Assembly: GCA_051883095.1 (NCBI GenBank)
Contig: JBJETB010000074.1
Span: forward strand, 1-38,922
DNA: 38,922 bases
From: SUG1106 sp051883095
GTDB lineage: Bacteria > Bacillota > Clostridia > Peptostreptococcales > Anaerovoracaceae
Direction of reading: 5' to 3'
Part shown: piece after piece, positions 17,123 through 25,086 of the stretch
How positions within the stretch are numbered: the stretch's first letter is position 1
Layout of the letters: every line of letters begins with the position of its first letter
Notes under the pieces: generated by a model
What the model saw: only the letters and a program-made list of their open reading frames with translations
The model's database searches: none
What the model was told of the DNA's origin: nothing
Translations under genes and position numbers: made by a program

Positions 17123-17862
17123 CACCACAGGAAATACAGGAGTTTAAGGAGTACGCAATCCATCCGACTACCGAACTCAGGAATAAAATTGTAGAAGAAA
17201 ACCTCTACATTGTGGACATTTTAATAAGAAAATACCTGGGCAAGGGCGTTGATTATGATGATCTTTATCAGGTCGGCGCCATAGCTCTGGTTTCCGCTGT
17301 GGAAAGATTTGATCCGAGCCGTGGGTACGAGTTTCGGAGTTTTGCCACGCCTACAATTCTGGGAGAGATAAAAAAGTATTTCCGTGACAAGGAGTGGAGT
17401 CTTAAAGTTCCCCGCCGTATGAAAGAAATAGCAGGAAAGGTTCAGGAAACCAAGGACAGGCTTACGTCGGAACTGGGCAGAGTGCCAAGTATAGACGAGG
17501 TATCGGAAGCCACAGGCTTTACGTCTGAACAGATAATGCAGGCGATGGAAAGCGCCAAGGCATACGGGACCTACTCCCTTGAGAGTGCGGCAGCCGGAAC
17601 CGATGAAGATGAAGCAGGAAGTGTTCTCGAAAAGTACATCGGCTTCGAGGATTCGGGTTACGAGAGAGTGGAACTGGGAGAGATAATAAACTCCGTGCTG
17701 GCAGGATTCAGTGATACCTACAGGTATATTTTCAAACAGCGATTTATAGAAAACAAATCTCAGGCGGAGATAGCTCAGAAGCTGGGAGTTTCTCAGATGA
17801 CCATTTCCAGATCCGAAAAAGCCATAGTTGAAAGCTTCAGGCGTGAACTGAACAGACATTAG
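17119..17862 (+). CDS. SigB/SigF-type RNA polymerase sigma factor
   Basis: Sigma-70 family factor of 247 aa with regions 2, 3 and 4. Region 2 has DYDDLYQVGAIALVSAVERFDP followed by FATPTILGEIKKYFRDKEW and VPRRMKE, which is the SigB/SigF/SigG signature rather than housekeeping sigma-A. Region 4 has the helix-turn-helix SQAEIAQKLGVSQMTISRSEK. Paired with the RsbW-like protein by a 4-nt overlap, implying partner-switching control of a stress or developmental regulon. Which regulon it serves cannot be read from here. Confidence 0.9.
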   Translation: MTPQEIQEFKEYAIHPTTELRNKIVEENLYIVDILIRKYLGKGVDYDDLYQVGAIALVSAVERFDPSRGYEFRSFATPTILGEIKKYFRDKEWSLKVPRRMKEIAGKVQETKDRLTSELGRVPSIDEVSEATGFTSEQIMQAMESAKAYGTYSLESAAAGTDEDEAGSVLEKYIGFEDSGYERVELGEIINSVLAGFSDTYRYIFKQRFIENKSQAEIAQKLGVSQMTISRSEKAIVESFRRELNRH

Positions 17863-17922
17863 CTTAACAGATATTAGATTTTATGCGTCTCCGGGCGCGT
17901 CATATATGGAGGCAAAGAAAAA

Positions 17923-18906
17923 ATGAAAAGAGTATTTTCCGGCGTTCAGCCGACAGGAAACATACATTTAGGCAATTATCTTGGAGCTCTGAAGCAGTTT
18001 GTCGAGCTTCAGGACGATCACGAATGCATCTACTGTATAGTGGATATGCATGCCATCACTGTTCCTCAGGATCCAAAGGAGCTGAGAGAGCATATTCTGG
18101 ATGTGGCGGCTCTTTATCTTGCAGTAGGTGTTGACCCTAAAAAGTCTATAGTTTTCGTACAGTCCGATGTACCGGGCCATGCTGAGCTTTCGTGGATTCT
18201 CACCTGCAACTCATACACGGGAGAACTTTCCAGAATGACTCAGTTCAAGGATAAGAGCAAAAACAAGGAGTCTGCACCTACAGGACTTTTCTCATATCCT
18301 GTACTGATGGCTGCCGATATCCTGCTTTACGATACAGACATCGTGCCGGTAGGAAACGACCAGAAACAGCATATTGAGCTCTGCCGCGACATTGCAATCA
18401 GAATCAATAATAAATACAAGAAGACCTTCGTAGTGCCGGACGGAAGATTCCTTAAAGAGGGTGCACGCATCATGGCACTTGATGACCCGACCAAGAAGAT
18501 GAGCAAGAGCGCAGAAAATATTCACTCACGTATTTCTCTTTTGGACGAGCCTTCCAAGATTAAAAAATCCATCATGAAGGCCACTACCGACTCCGACGGA
18601 GTGGTAAGATTCGACGTCGAAAACAAGCCGGGCATCAGCAATCTGCTTAACATCTACAGCGTGCTTTCCGGCATGACCATTCCTGAGCTGGAGGCTAAAT
18701 ATGAGGGTAAAGGCTACGGTGACTTCAAGAAAGATCTGGTTGAGGTTGTAGTTGAAGCACTGGCTCCGATAAAGGAAAGATACGAGGGAATCAGACATTC
18801 CGATGAACTCATTGAGATTCTCAAGGATGGAGCTGTCCGAGCAGATGTTATCGCACAGAAGACCATGAAGAGAGTCAAGGAAAATTTTGGACTGGGAATT
18901 GAATAG
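17923..18906 (+). CDS. trpS: Tryptophanyl-tRNA synthetase
   Basis: Class I synthetase charging tRNA-Trp, 327 aa. The HIGH-equivalent TGNIHLGNY is at residues 11-19 and KMSKS is intact within DPTKKMSKSAEN; VPVGNDQKQHIEL is the family's conserved middle motif. GGAGG precedes the ATG. The 60-bp gap upstream is too short for a T-box leader, so it probably reads through from the sigma gene or uses a local promoter. A terminator follows. Confidence 0.96.
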   Translation: MKRVFSGVQPTGNIHLGNYLGALKQFVELQDDHECIYCIVDMHAITVPQDPKELREHILDVAALYLAVGVDPKKSIVFVQSDVPGHAELSWILTCNSYTGELSRMTQFKDKSKNKESAPTGLFSYPVLMAADILLYDTDIVPVGNDQKQHIELCRDIAIRINNKYKKTFVVPDGRFLKEGARIMALDDPTKKMSKSAENIHSRISLLDEPSKIKKSIMKATTDSDGVVRFDVENKPGISNLLNIYSVLSGMTIPELEAKYEGKGYGDFKKDLVEVVVEALAPIKERYEGIRHSDELIEILKDGAVRADVIAQKTMKRVKENFGLGIE

Positions 18907-18921
18907 GAAATTGAATAGGAA
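18898..18921 (+). repeat. 12-bp tandem duplication over the trpS stop
   Basis: ATTGAATAGGAA occurs twice in direct tandem. The first copy contains the trpS stop codon, so the second lies just downstream and leaves the protein unchanged. A likely replication-slippage event. Confidence 0.8.
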
Positions 18922-18930
18922 ATAAACAGG

Positions 18931-18968
18931 GGGCTTCTGAATTATATTTGTTCAGAGGCTCTTGTTTT
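18931..18968 (+). terminator. Terminator after trpS
   Basis: GGGCTTCTGAA and TTCAGAGGCTC pair over 11 positions, two of them G-U, with a 9-nt loop, followed by TTGTTTT. Confidence 0.75.
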
Positions 18969-18996
18969 AGAACGACAGATGATAAGAGAGGCTTTC

Positions 18997-20205
18997 ATGA
19001 AGCAGGAGAGAAAAAAGAATTTATGGCTGCGGTTTCGACACCGGATAGCCACTAATATTGCTCGTGCTGTGCTTTATCCTTGGGCGCGGCTTAAATTCGG
19101 AGCCCGAATAGAACCTTTTAAGCAGCAGGGAGACAGGCAGTATCTGATTGTATATAACCACCAGACGGTGTTTGATCAGTTTTTCGTTGGCATGTCTTTT
19201 CACGGGCCGGTTTATTATCTGGCCACTGAGGATCTGTTTTCCAACGGCTGGATTTCCAGGGTGATACAATATCTGGTAGCGCCCATACCCATCAAAAAGC
19301 AGGTGACAGATGTTCAGGCAGTGAAAAAATGCCTGCGGGTAGCTAAGGAAGGTGGCACCATTGCACTGGCGCCGGAAGGTAACCGTACATACAGCGGCAG
19401 AACCGGGTACATAAATCCCGCCGTGGTTAAGCTGGCCAGAGCGCTGAAGCTGCCGGTGGCCATTTATCGTATCGAGGGAGGTTACGGCGTCCAGCCCAGA
19501 TGGAGTGATGTCATCCGGAAGGGGGCTATGCGTGCCTATGTATACAGGGTTGTGGAGCCAGAGGAGTACCAGACCATGACAGACGATGAATTTTTTGCAT
19601 TAATCCGGAAGGATATTTTTGTGGATGAGGCGGAGGTCAGCGGGACCTTTTTCCACAGGCGGAGTGCCGAATATCTGGAGCGGGTCATGTACGTCTGCCC
19701 GGACTGTGGACTTACTACCTTTGAAAGCCGGGGAAATACCATTCTTTGCAAGGGCTGCAGCAGAAAGGTTCGATACCTGCCTACCAAGGAGCTGGAAGGT
19801 GTAGAGGAGCCATTCCCCTTTCGTTTTGTGGCCGACTGGTATGATGCCCAGTGCAGCTTTGTAAACCGGTTGGACCCATCACAATACAGAGAAGAGCCGG
19901 CATACCGTGATATAGCCGACTTGTCGGAAGTGATTTTGTACCAAAAAAAGCGACCTATCCAGAAGGATGCAGAAATTGCCCTTTATGGGGATCGTATAGA
20001 AATTCGTGAAGAGGGAAATTTTCCTTTTGATGAAATTTCTGCGGTCACAGTGCTTGGACGCAACAAGCTGAATTTTTACCACCACGGCAGAGTATATCAG
20101 CTGAAGGGTGGAAAACGCTTTAATGCAGTAAAATATGTAAATTTTTTCTATCACTACAAGAATATAAGCGAGGATTTTAAATATGGAACATTTCTGGGAT
20201 TATAG
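18997..20205 (+). CDS. PlsC-type acyltransferase with zinc ribbon and C-terminal extension
   Basis: The N-terminal half is a glycerophospholipid acyltransferase domain: NHQTVFD (the H-x4-D catalytic motif, His55 and Asp60) and PEGNRT (126-131), the FPEGxRS-like acceptor motif. The C-terminal half holds a CPDCG...CKGC zinc ribbon (about 230-260), then a beta-rich tail (DRIEIREEGNFPFDEISAV and following) that resembles a small PH-like domain; that last point is inference. The substrate is unknown. The ATG at 18997 has AGAGAGG at 5 nt; the upstream ATG at 18979 has no site. Its end overlaps the next gene by 23 nt, so the two are probably functionally linked. Confidence 0.75.
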   Translation: MKQERKKNLWLRFRHRIATNIARAVLYPWARLKFGARIEPFKQQGDRQYLIVYNHQTVFDQFFVGMSFHGPVYYLATEDLFSNGWISRVIQYLVAPIPIKKQVTDVQAVKKCLRVAKEGGTIALAPEGNRTYSGRTGYINPAVVKLARALKLPVAIYRIEGGYGVQPRWSDVIRKGAMRAYVYRVVEPEEYQTMTDDEFFALIRKDIFVDEAEVSGTFFHRRSAEYLERVMYVCPDCGLTTFESRGNTILCKGCSRKVRYLPTKELEGVEEPFPFRFVADWYDAQCSFVNRLDPSQYREEPAYRDIADLSEVILYQKKRPIQKDAEIALYGDRIEIREEGNFPFDEISAVTVLGRNKLNFYHHGRVYQLKGGKRFNAVKYVNFFYHYKNISEDFKYGTFLGL

Positions 20206-21577
20206 TGTATGGGGAAGTTTTAACCTCTTTGGAGTTCTGCTGATCAGTCTGCTGGCTGCAAATGCTTTGAAACAGCTGATCCGGCCGCTGCGGGCGTCTT
20301 TGATTCCCACTTCCGTGCTGGGAGGCGGGATGCTTCTGGTTATTGCGGCGATTTTTAGGGGCATAACCGGGCAGGTATTGTTTGATACCCAATTTTTCGG
20401 TGGAAACGGCTCGAATAACCTTGAGATACTTACATATCACACTCTGGCTCTGGGATTTATTGCTTCGGCACTGAAAAGCACCGGCGGAAAATTCAGCAGA
20501 AAGCGTTCCGTTGAGATATTTAATACAGGTGTAAACACGGTGTCGACCTATCTGCTTCAGGGCATTCTGGGCCTGTGCATCACTATGATTGCGGCACGGC
20601 TTGTTGCCGGGTTTTTCCCTGCAGCCGGCATTCTGCTGCCATTTGGCTATGGACAGGGTACAGGGCAGGCGCTGAACTACGGCGGAATATATGAGAGCCA
20701 ATATGGTTTCTCCGGTGGAAAAAGCTTCGGGCTGACCATTGCTGCGCTGGGATTTCTGAGTGCCAGCATTGGCGGCGTAATTCATCTGAACCTTTTAAAA
20801 CGGCGTGGCAGGATCGTCCTGACAGGAGAAGAGAAACAAGTTCTGCACTCTGAGGAGATTCAGGCGGACAATGAGATTCCTATGCAGGGAAGTATGGATA
20901 AAATGACAGTGCAGATTGCATTGATTGCTGTGGGGTATTTCCTCGCTTATCTGCTGATGCTGGCGCTGGGTGCCATTCTGCCCGGACTTCGTTCTGTGGT
21001 TTATGGCTTTAACTTCCTGCTGGGAGTTATGGCTGCCACACTGATAAAAGCAGTGATGCAGCTGCTAAAGAAAATGGGAGCTGTCAAACGCCAATATACC
21101 AACAATTTTCTACTGACCCGTGCAAGCAACTTTTTCTTTGATATTATGGTAGTGGCAGGAATTGCAGCCATACGTCTGAGTATTCTTAAACAGTACTGGG
21201 GCATCATCTTTATTCTGGGAATATCAGGCCTTTTGGCCACATATGCCTACAATCGTATAACCGCCAGAACGCTGTTTCCTGACTATGCGGAGGAACAGTT
21301 CCTGACCATGTTCGGTATGCTTACCGGAACGGCCAGCACCGGTGTTATCCTTCTGCGTGAAATCGACGGAAGTTTCAGGACACCGGCTGCAGACAATCTG
21401 GTCTATCAGAATTTCCCGGCCATCGTGTTCGGATTCCCTATGATGCTTCTTGCAGCATTAGCACCGGAAAAGCCGTTGCTCACACTGGGAATTCTGGTGG
21501 TATTCTTTGCAGCGATGAACCTCATTCTGTTTCGCTCAAAGATATTCCGTAAAGAGAGACGGAACTCCAACATTTAG
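20183..21577 (+). CDS. GltS-like sodium/glutamate symporter family protein
   Basis: Integral membrane protein of 464 aa with about ten to twelve hydrophobic segments in two halves separated by a charged loop (about 210-240). The glycine-rich YGQGTGQALNYGGIYE resembles the re-entrant loop of GltS/ESS symporters, and MFGMLTGTASTGVILLREID is the mirrored loop in the second half. Substrate by family would be glutamate or another carboxylate with Na+, but this is a divergent member. GAGG lies 9 nt before the ATG, within the end of the acyltransferase gene. Confidence 0.7.
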   Translation: MEHFWDYSVWGSFNLFGVLLISLLAANALKQLIRPLRASLIPTSVLGGGMLLVIAAIFRGITGQVLFDTQFFGGNGSNNLEILTYHTLALGFIASALKSTGGKFSRKRSVEIFNTGVNTVSTYLLQGILGLCITMIAARLVAGFFPAAGILLPFGYGQGTGQALNYGGIYESQYGFSGGKSFGLTIAALGFLSASIGGVIHLNLLKRRGRIVLTGEEKQVLHSEEIQADNEIPMQGSMDKMTVQIALIAVGYFLAYLLMLALGAILPGLRSVVYGFNFLLGVMAATLIKAVMQLLKKMGAVKRQYTNNFLLTRASNFFFDIMVVAGIAAIRLSILKQYWGIIFILGISGLLATYAYNRITARTLFPDYAEEQFLTMFGMLTGTASTGVILLREIDGSFRTPAADNLVYQNFPAIVFGFPMMLLAALAPEKPLLTLGILVVFFAAMNLILFRSKIFRKERRNSNI

Positions 21578-21586
21578 ATGTAGATA

Positions 21587-21911
21587 ACGCCCCACCTGAA
21601 AAATAGTACGGATGGGGCGTTGTACAATTTGACCTGATACGAACTTTTTTACAACATGATACTCACATCGGCCCTTAAATCGTAGCTGAAAAGTCGTGAA
21701 TGTTGTACTCTTTTATGATTTTTCAGAATTCTTACAACATAAAATCAAATCACGTTGCAAAAATAACTCGACCTTTAGGATTAGTACAACATTACACTCA
21801 TGAGACGGTCTCCAAAAGCCTTGGAAAAGGTGCGATGTTGTAAAAATAGTGGCTTCTTTGATTTTTTTACAACATCGGCATGATGTTGAATTGCCTTTTG
21901 AAGGGGGCGTT
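21587..21911. repeat. Non-coding array of TACAACAT/ATGTTGTA motifs bounded by inverted repeats
   Basis: This 339-bp convergent gap has no convincing gene. It holds six exact copies of one 8-mer: TACAACAT at 21650, 21733, 21785 and 21868, and its complement ATGTTGTA at 21700 and 21835. Start-to-start spacings are 50, 33, 52, 50 and 33, so the plus-minus-plus trio repeats with an exact 135-bp period. CGTTG(T/C)A also repeats in register at 21618 and 21753. Degenerate copies are ATGTTGAA (21883) and CGTTGT (21908). Between motifs the two units are only about half identical by hand alignment. The block is bounded by AACGCCCC (21587-21594) and GGGGCGTT (21904-21911), with another GGGGCGTT at 21613-21620. 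The GATGTTGTAAAAA arm at 21834 can pair with TTTTTACAACATC ending at 21876. Confidence 0.85.
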
Positions 21912-21916
21912 GTTTG

Positions 21917-22522
21917 TTACCTTACCCTGAATTTCACACCCAGCTGTTCCTCTGCAATCTGTCTGCAGATTTCCACGTCTTCTTGTGGGATAGTTCCTCC
22001 AACCACAGACATAGTCACATCGGGTACATATTGTTTGACATTTTCAGTGAACTTCAGAATGGCAGGCCAGGATTCAAGGCCGAACTTCGGATGGCAGAGA
22101 GCATCGTATTTTTCGGCGCTGGCCGCATTGAGGCTGATAGAAATGGCATCCACCAGACCTTCAAGCTCCGGTGCAGTTTCCCGTCCGTGGAGCAGGTCAG
22201 ACAGACCGTTGGTATTGATTCTTGTTTTAAGATTAGTGGTCTCTTTTATATATCTGCAGAGAGTCAGAACATCATCTAACCTTTCCATAGGTTCTCCGTA
22301 ACCGCAGAATACCAGTTCAGTGTATCTGGACAGATTCCATTGCTTCAGTAATTCTTTAACCTCATCAACTGAAGGCTCACGCTTCAGCCACAGACTGTCC
22401 GCATCTCCCAGTGAATCAACCATAGTACGGATACAGAACTCACATCTGCAGGGACAGCGGTTTGTCAGGTTGGCATACAGCCCGCTGGCGTAATCATAAA
22501 GTACATCTCCGATATATTCCAT
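21917..22522 (-). CDS. Radical SAM protein, TatD-associated type
   Basis: Radical SAM enzyme of 201 aa, shorter than most. The cluster motif C-x3-C-x2-C is in NRCPCRCEFCIR (Cys23, Cys27, Cys30), followed by GYGEPMERLDDVL and INTNGLSDLL. The N-terminal LYANLTNRC...CEFCIR pattern is the one seen in the small family annotated as TatD-linked radical SAM proteins. The reaction is unknown, and no tatD gene is adjacent. AGAAGGG precedes the ATG. First gene right of oriC that runs against the replication fork. Confidence 0.8.
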   Translation of the reverse strand: MEYIGDVLYDYASGLYANLTNRCPCRCEFCIRTMVDSLGDADSLWLKREPSVDEVKELLKQWNLSRYTELVFCGYGEPMERLDDVLTLCRYIKETTNLKTRINTNGLSDLLHGRETAPELEGLVDAISISLNAASAEKYDALCHPKFGLESWPAILKFTENVKQYVPDVTMSVVGGTIPQEDVEICRQIAEEQLGVKFRVR

Positions 22523-22614
22523 TTAAAACCCTTCTTTCTCATGTATAGATGTATTCTACCACATATCTATATGAAATGGAACACAGAAAAAACGGAAATA
22601 AAATGGAAATATTA

Positions 22615-22643
22615 TTGCAATTCAAGAAATGATATGGTAATAT
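22615..22643 (+). promoter_or_regulatory. Putative promoter of the HTH-Uma2 gene
   Basis: TTGCAA (22615-22620), a 17-bp spacer and TAATAT (22638-22643), with TGG before the -10. GTATAGATG occurs at 22543-22551 and again at 22656-22664 near the start of the transcript, and could be binding sites for the HTH protein itself (speculative). Confidence 0.5.
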
Positions 22644-22681
22644 AGTGGCAAGAAAGTATAGATGCCGGAAGGATGGTTAGT

Positions 22682-23494
22682 ATGACTATATCAGAAATGA
22701 AAGAACGTAAGACTCAGCTTGGCTATACCAATGAGATGATTTCAGAACTTTCCGGGGTGCCGTTGAGTACTGTACAGAAGATATTTGCAGGTGTAACAGA
22801 GAAGCCCAGATTTGAGACTTTGCGGGCCATTGAGAGGGTATTAAGCGCAGCTCCGGGAGGAGCCGGCAGGGTATGCGAGGAAGCCTTCTCCTATATGACG
22901 AAAAAGCAGGGAGAGTACACTGTAGAGGATTATTTTAAGATACCTGACGAGAGGCGAGTGGAACTTATCGACGGGGTGATTTACGATATGACTGCGCCCT
23001 TATCTGTGCATCAGATGATTCAGGGTGAAATATATTTTACAATTTCTGCTTTCATAAAGAAAAACGGTAGCAGGTGTATCGCCGGTATTCCGCCTTTTGA
23101 TGTGCTTCTGGATGCCGGCCGACCCGATGAAAACAGAACCATGGTACAGCCTGATATTATTGTGGTATGTGACCGCAGCAAGGTGACAAGGGACAGGATT
23201 GAGGGAGCGCCGGACTTCGTGGTTGAAATCCTGTCACCGGCAACTAGGAAGAAGGATGCATTTATCAAACTCCACAAGTATGAGGATGCAGGGGTTCGGG
23301 AGTACTGGATGGTCGACCCTGATAAAAAGAAGATTATAACATATGTATTTGAACGTGAAGAGGATGATATATATCCGACAATTTACGGATTCGGTGACAA
23401 GGTGCCTGTGGCCATATTTGATAATAAATGCGAGGTGGATTTTGCCGGGATATATGAAGAGATAAAATTCCTGTACGAGGATGATGGACAATAA
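22682..23494 (+). CDS. HTH-Uma2 fusion protein (putative PD-(D/E)XK nuclease)
   Basis: A 270-aa fusion. Residues 1-57 form an XRE-type helix-turn-helix (MISELSGVPLSTVQKIFAG). From about 75 on is a Uma2/DUF820 domain of the PD-(D/E)XK superfamily: YTVEDYFKIPDERRVELIDG with Glu94, VQPDIIVV with Asp158, FVVEILSPATRKKDAFIKLHKY with Glu182 and the following Lys, and REYWMVDP. Uma2 proteins are abundant but their function is poorly known. The ATG at 22682 has GGAAGGATGG at good spacing; the one at 22673 is too close. It stands alone between a divergent gene and a terminator. Confidence 0.85.
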   Translation: MTISEMKERKTQLGYTNEMISELSGVPLSTVQKIFAGVTEKPRFETLRAIERVLSAAPGGAGRVCEEAFSYMTKKQGEYTVEDYFKIPDERRVELIDGVIYDMTAPLSVHQMIQGEIYFTISAFIKKNGSRCIAGIPPFDVLLDAGRPDENRTMVQPDIIVVCDRSKVTRDRIEGAPDFVVEILSPATRKKDAFIKLHKYEDAGVREYWMVDPDKKKIITYVFEREEDDIYPTIYGFGDKVPVAIFDNKCEVDFAGIYEEIKFLYEDDGQ

Positions 23495-23499
23495 TAAGA

Positions 23500-23547
23500 A
23501 TGCTGTATGTTTCGCGAGTCACACTGCGAAAAACATACAGCATCTGT
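23500..23547 (+). terminator. Hairpin terminator after HTH-Uma2
   Basis: ATGCTGTATGTTT then CGC pairs with GCG then AAACATACAGCAT, giving a stem of about 16 bp with a 2-nt bulge and a 10-nt loop, followed by CTGTTTT. It lies between convergent genes and may also stop the plsC transcript, though no T-run is seen on that side. Confidence 0.75.
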
Positions 23548-23562
23548 TTTAAAGGTTTAAGT

Positions 23563-24321
23563 TTACTCGGTTTCAGCATATTTTCCTGCCAGGATTTCTT
23601 CTAATCCGCCGCGGACGATAGCCTCCACCTTTTCCGGAAGCTCGGCAAGTTCCTGACGGGACAGACCGGCAGTTTCGATGGCCGGGTGAACCATGAAGTC
23701 AATATGGGCACCTTTGGTCATCACACCGTGCTCTTCGAAGGTCTTATATCCACCGTCTATAGTAACCGGCACGATAGGAACGTGTGCCTTTGTGGCAAGC
23801 TTAAAGCTGCCCGGCTTGAATTCAGCCATATTGGACGAATGGCTTCTGGTTCCCTCAGGGAAAATAATCAGCGAAAAGCCCTGCTTAAGGTATTCCACAC
23901 CCTGGTTTATGGTCTGAAGTGAAGCTCTGGCATCGCCGCGGTGGATGTAAATTCCTCGGGTTTTGGTTACCCAGCTTCCGAAGAGAGGAATTTTACTGAG
24001 AGCATCCTTGGCGATGAAGCTTGCCTGATGTTTCCTGATTACATAAAAGAACGTGAGAATGTCAGCATAGGACTGGTGGTTGCAGATGTAGACAACCGGA
24101 CCGTGGTCAGGCATGTTTTCGGGATTGATGATGTTTACATCAGCCTCAAAATACTTCACTACTTTGGAGCCCCATTCATTGGTGGCCTTGATGATTTCTT
24201 CCCTTTCCTTTTCAAAATCTCCGGCCTCTCTGGCTGCATCGATGGTCTTGCGGTATTTTCCTACAGATAAAACCGCACCGGCTATGGCATTAAAACCTGC
24301 TATATTATCAATTAATTTCAA
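23563..24321 (-). CDS. plsC: 1-acyl-sn-glycerol-3-phosphate acyltransferase PlsC
   Basis: Makes phosphatidic acid from lysophosphatidic acid at the membrane. Motifs: NHQSYAD (H-x4-D), FPEGTRSHSS and VPIVPVTIDGGYKTF. I choose the TTG at 24321, eight nt after GGAGG, because the longer frame (start 24336) would place the ribosome binding site inside the gene. That gives 252 aa. It is divergent from the PAP2-family phosphatase, another phosphatidate-related family. Confidence 0.9.
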   Translation of the reverse strand: MKLIDNIAGFNAIAGAVLSVGKYRKTIDAAREAGDFEKEREEIIKATNEWGSKVVKYFEADVNIINPENMPDHGPVVYICNHQSYADILTFFYVIRKHQASFIAKDALSKIPLFGSWVTKTRGIYIHRGDARASLQTINQGVEYLKQGFSLIIFPEGTRSHSSNMAEFKPGSFKLATKAHVPIVPVTIDGGYKTFEEHGVMTKGAHIDFMVHPAIETAGLSRQELAELPEKVEAIVRGGLEEILAGKYAETE

Positions 24322-24376
24322 ATCTAGTTCCTCCAAATTTATTTATCCAAGGGCATTGTACCACAAAACAGGTGGT

Positions 24377-24401
24377 CTTTTCCACAGGAAAAGTGTATAA
24401 T
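24377..24401 (+). promoter_or_regulatory. -10 box and palindrome before the PAP2 gene
   Basis: A perfect TATAAT at 24396-24401, preceded by the inverted repeat CTTTTCC-ACA-GGAAAAG (24377-24393) where the -35 region should be. No good -35 is present, so the palindrome may be an activator or repressor site. The -10 overlaps the ATG at 24400, which argues that translation starts downstream. Confidence 0.4.
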
Positions 24402-24432
24402 GAGTAAAAAGAAAAGAAAAAGGAGAAGGAAT

Positions 24433-25086
24433 GTGGGAAAAAGAATGATTTCAAAGAAGGGATGCAGAATAATGCTGGCTGCCGCAGCTGTGCTGGCAGT
24501 AATGGCCGCATTTATCACATATCAGGTGGGAGTTGTTTACGGTACGGAGCCCCTGCCGCTGGATCTGGCTGTTCAGAAAGCTTTTTTTTCTCTGAGAAGT
24601 CAGATACTGAATCCTGTCATAATTTTAATTACACATTTATCGGATACAGTAACCATAATAGCCTTCTGCGCCATACTTCTGGTACTGCCAAACCGTAGAC
24701 AATACGGGGTACCGCTTTCTCTGGCAGCTCTGGGAGGATTGGCATTTTATAAACCCATGAAGCACATTTTTCTGAGAGCACGCCCTGATGCAGCACTTCA
24801 TCTGGTAAAGCAGGGAGGATATTCTTTCCCCAGCGGTCATTCTGTAACATCGGTGATATTTTACGGGCTGATGATTTATCTGCTTAACAGACACTGTAAG
24901 AACGAAAAGTTGAAAAAGATACTCAGCGCAGTGTGCGGATTTCTTGCTTTGACCATAGGACCGAGCCGTATTTATGTAGGTGTTCACTGGCCTACGGATG
25001 TGCTGACAGGCTGGTGCATCGGAGGAGCGGTGCTTCTGGCTGCAATCTGCATTTTAGAAAGGATTTATGATGGGTCTCACAGTTAA
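24433..25086 (+). CDS. PAP2-family membrane phosphatase
   Basis: Membrane-bound acid phosphatase fold acting on lipid phosphates such as phosphatidate or undecaprenyl pyrophosphate; the exact substrate is not evident. The three catalytic motifs are present: K-x6-R-P (Lys110 to Pro118, KHIFLRARP), PSGH (133-136) and SRIYVGVHWPTD. About six membrane segments. I choose the GTG at 24433, preceded by AGGAG at 7 nt, giving 217 aa; the ATG at 24400 in the same frame overlaps a perfect -10 box. The end overlaps the PucR gene by 20 nt. Confidence 0.82.
   Translation: MGKRMISKKGCRIMLAAAAVLAVMAAFITYQVGVVYGTEPLPLDLAVQKAFFSLRSQILNPVIILITHLSDTVTIIAFCAILLVLPNRRQYGVPLSLAALGGLAFYKPMKHIFLRARPDAALHLVKQGGYSFPSGHSVTSVIFYGLMIYLLNRHCKNEKLKKILSAVCGFLALTIGPSRIYVGVHWPTDVLTGWCIGGAVLLAAICILERIYDGSHS

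Noticed and set aside
17863..17922. T-box riboswitch before trpS
   Set aside because: Only 60 bp separate trpS from the sigma gene and no T-box sequence or antiterminator is visible.
21587..21620. AACGCCCCA/TGGGGCGTT hairpin as a terminator of the GltS-like gene
   Set aside because: No T-run follows on either strand; kept only as part of the repeat block.
21587..21911. CRISPR array
   Set aside because: The repeats are only 8 bp, occur in both orientations and have uneven 33/50/52 spacing; no cas genes are in the window.
21849..22301. Plus-strand open frame of 150 codons over the radical SAM gene and the array
   Set aside because: Antisense to a gene with a clear cluster motif; no ribosome binding site and no recognisable domain.
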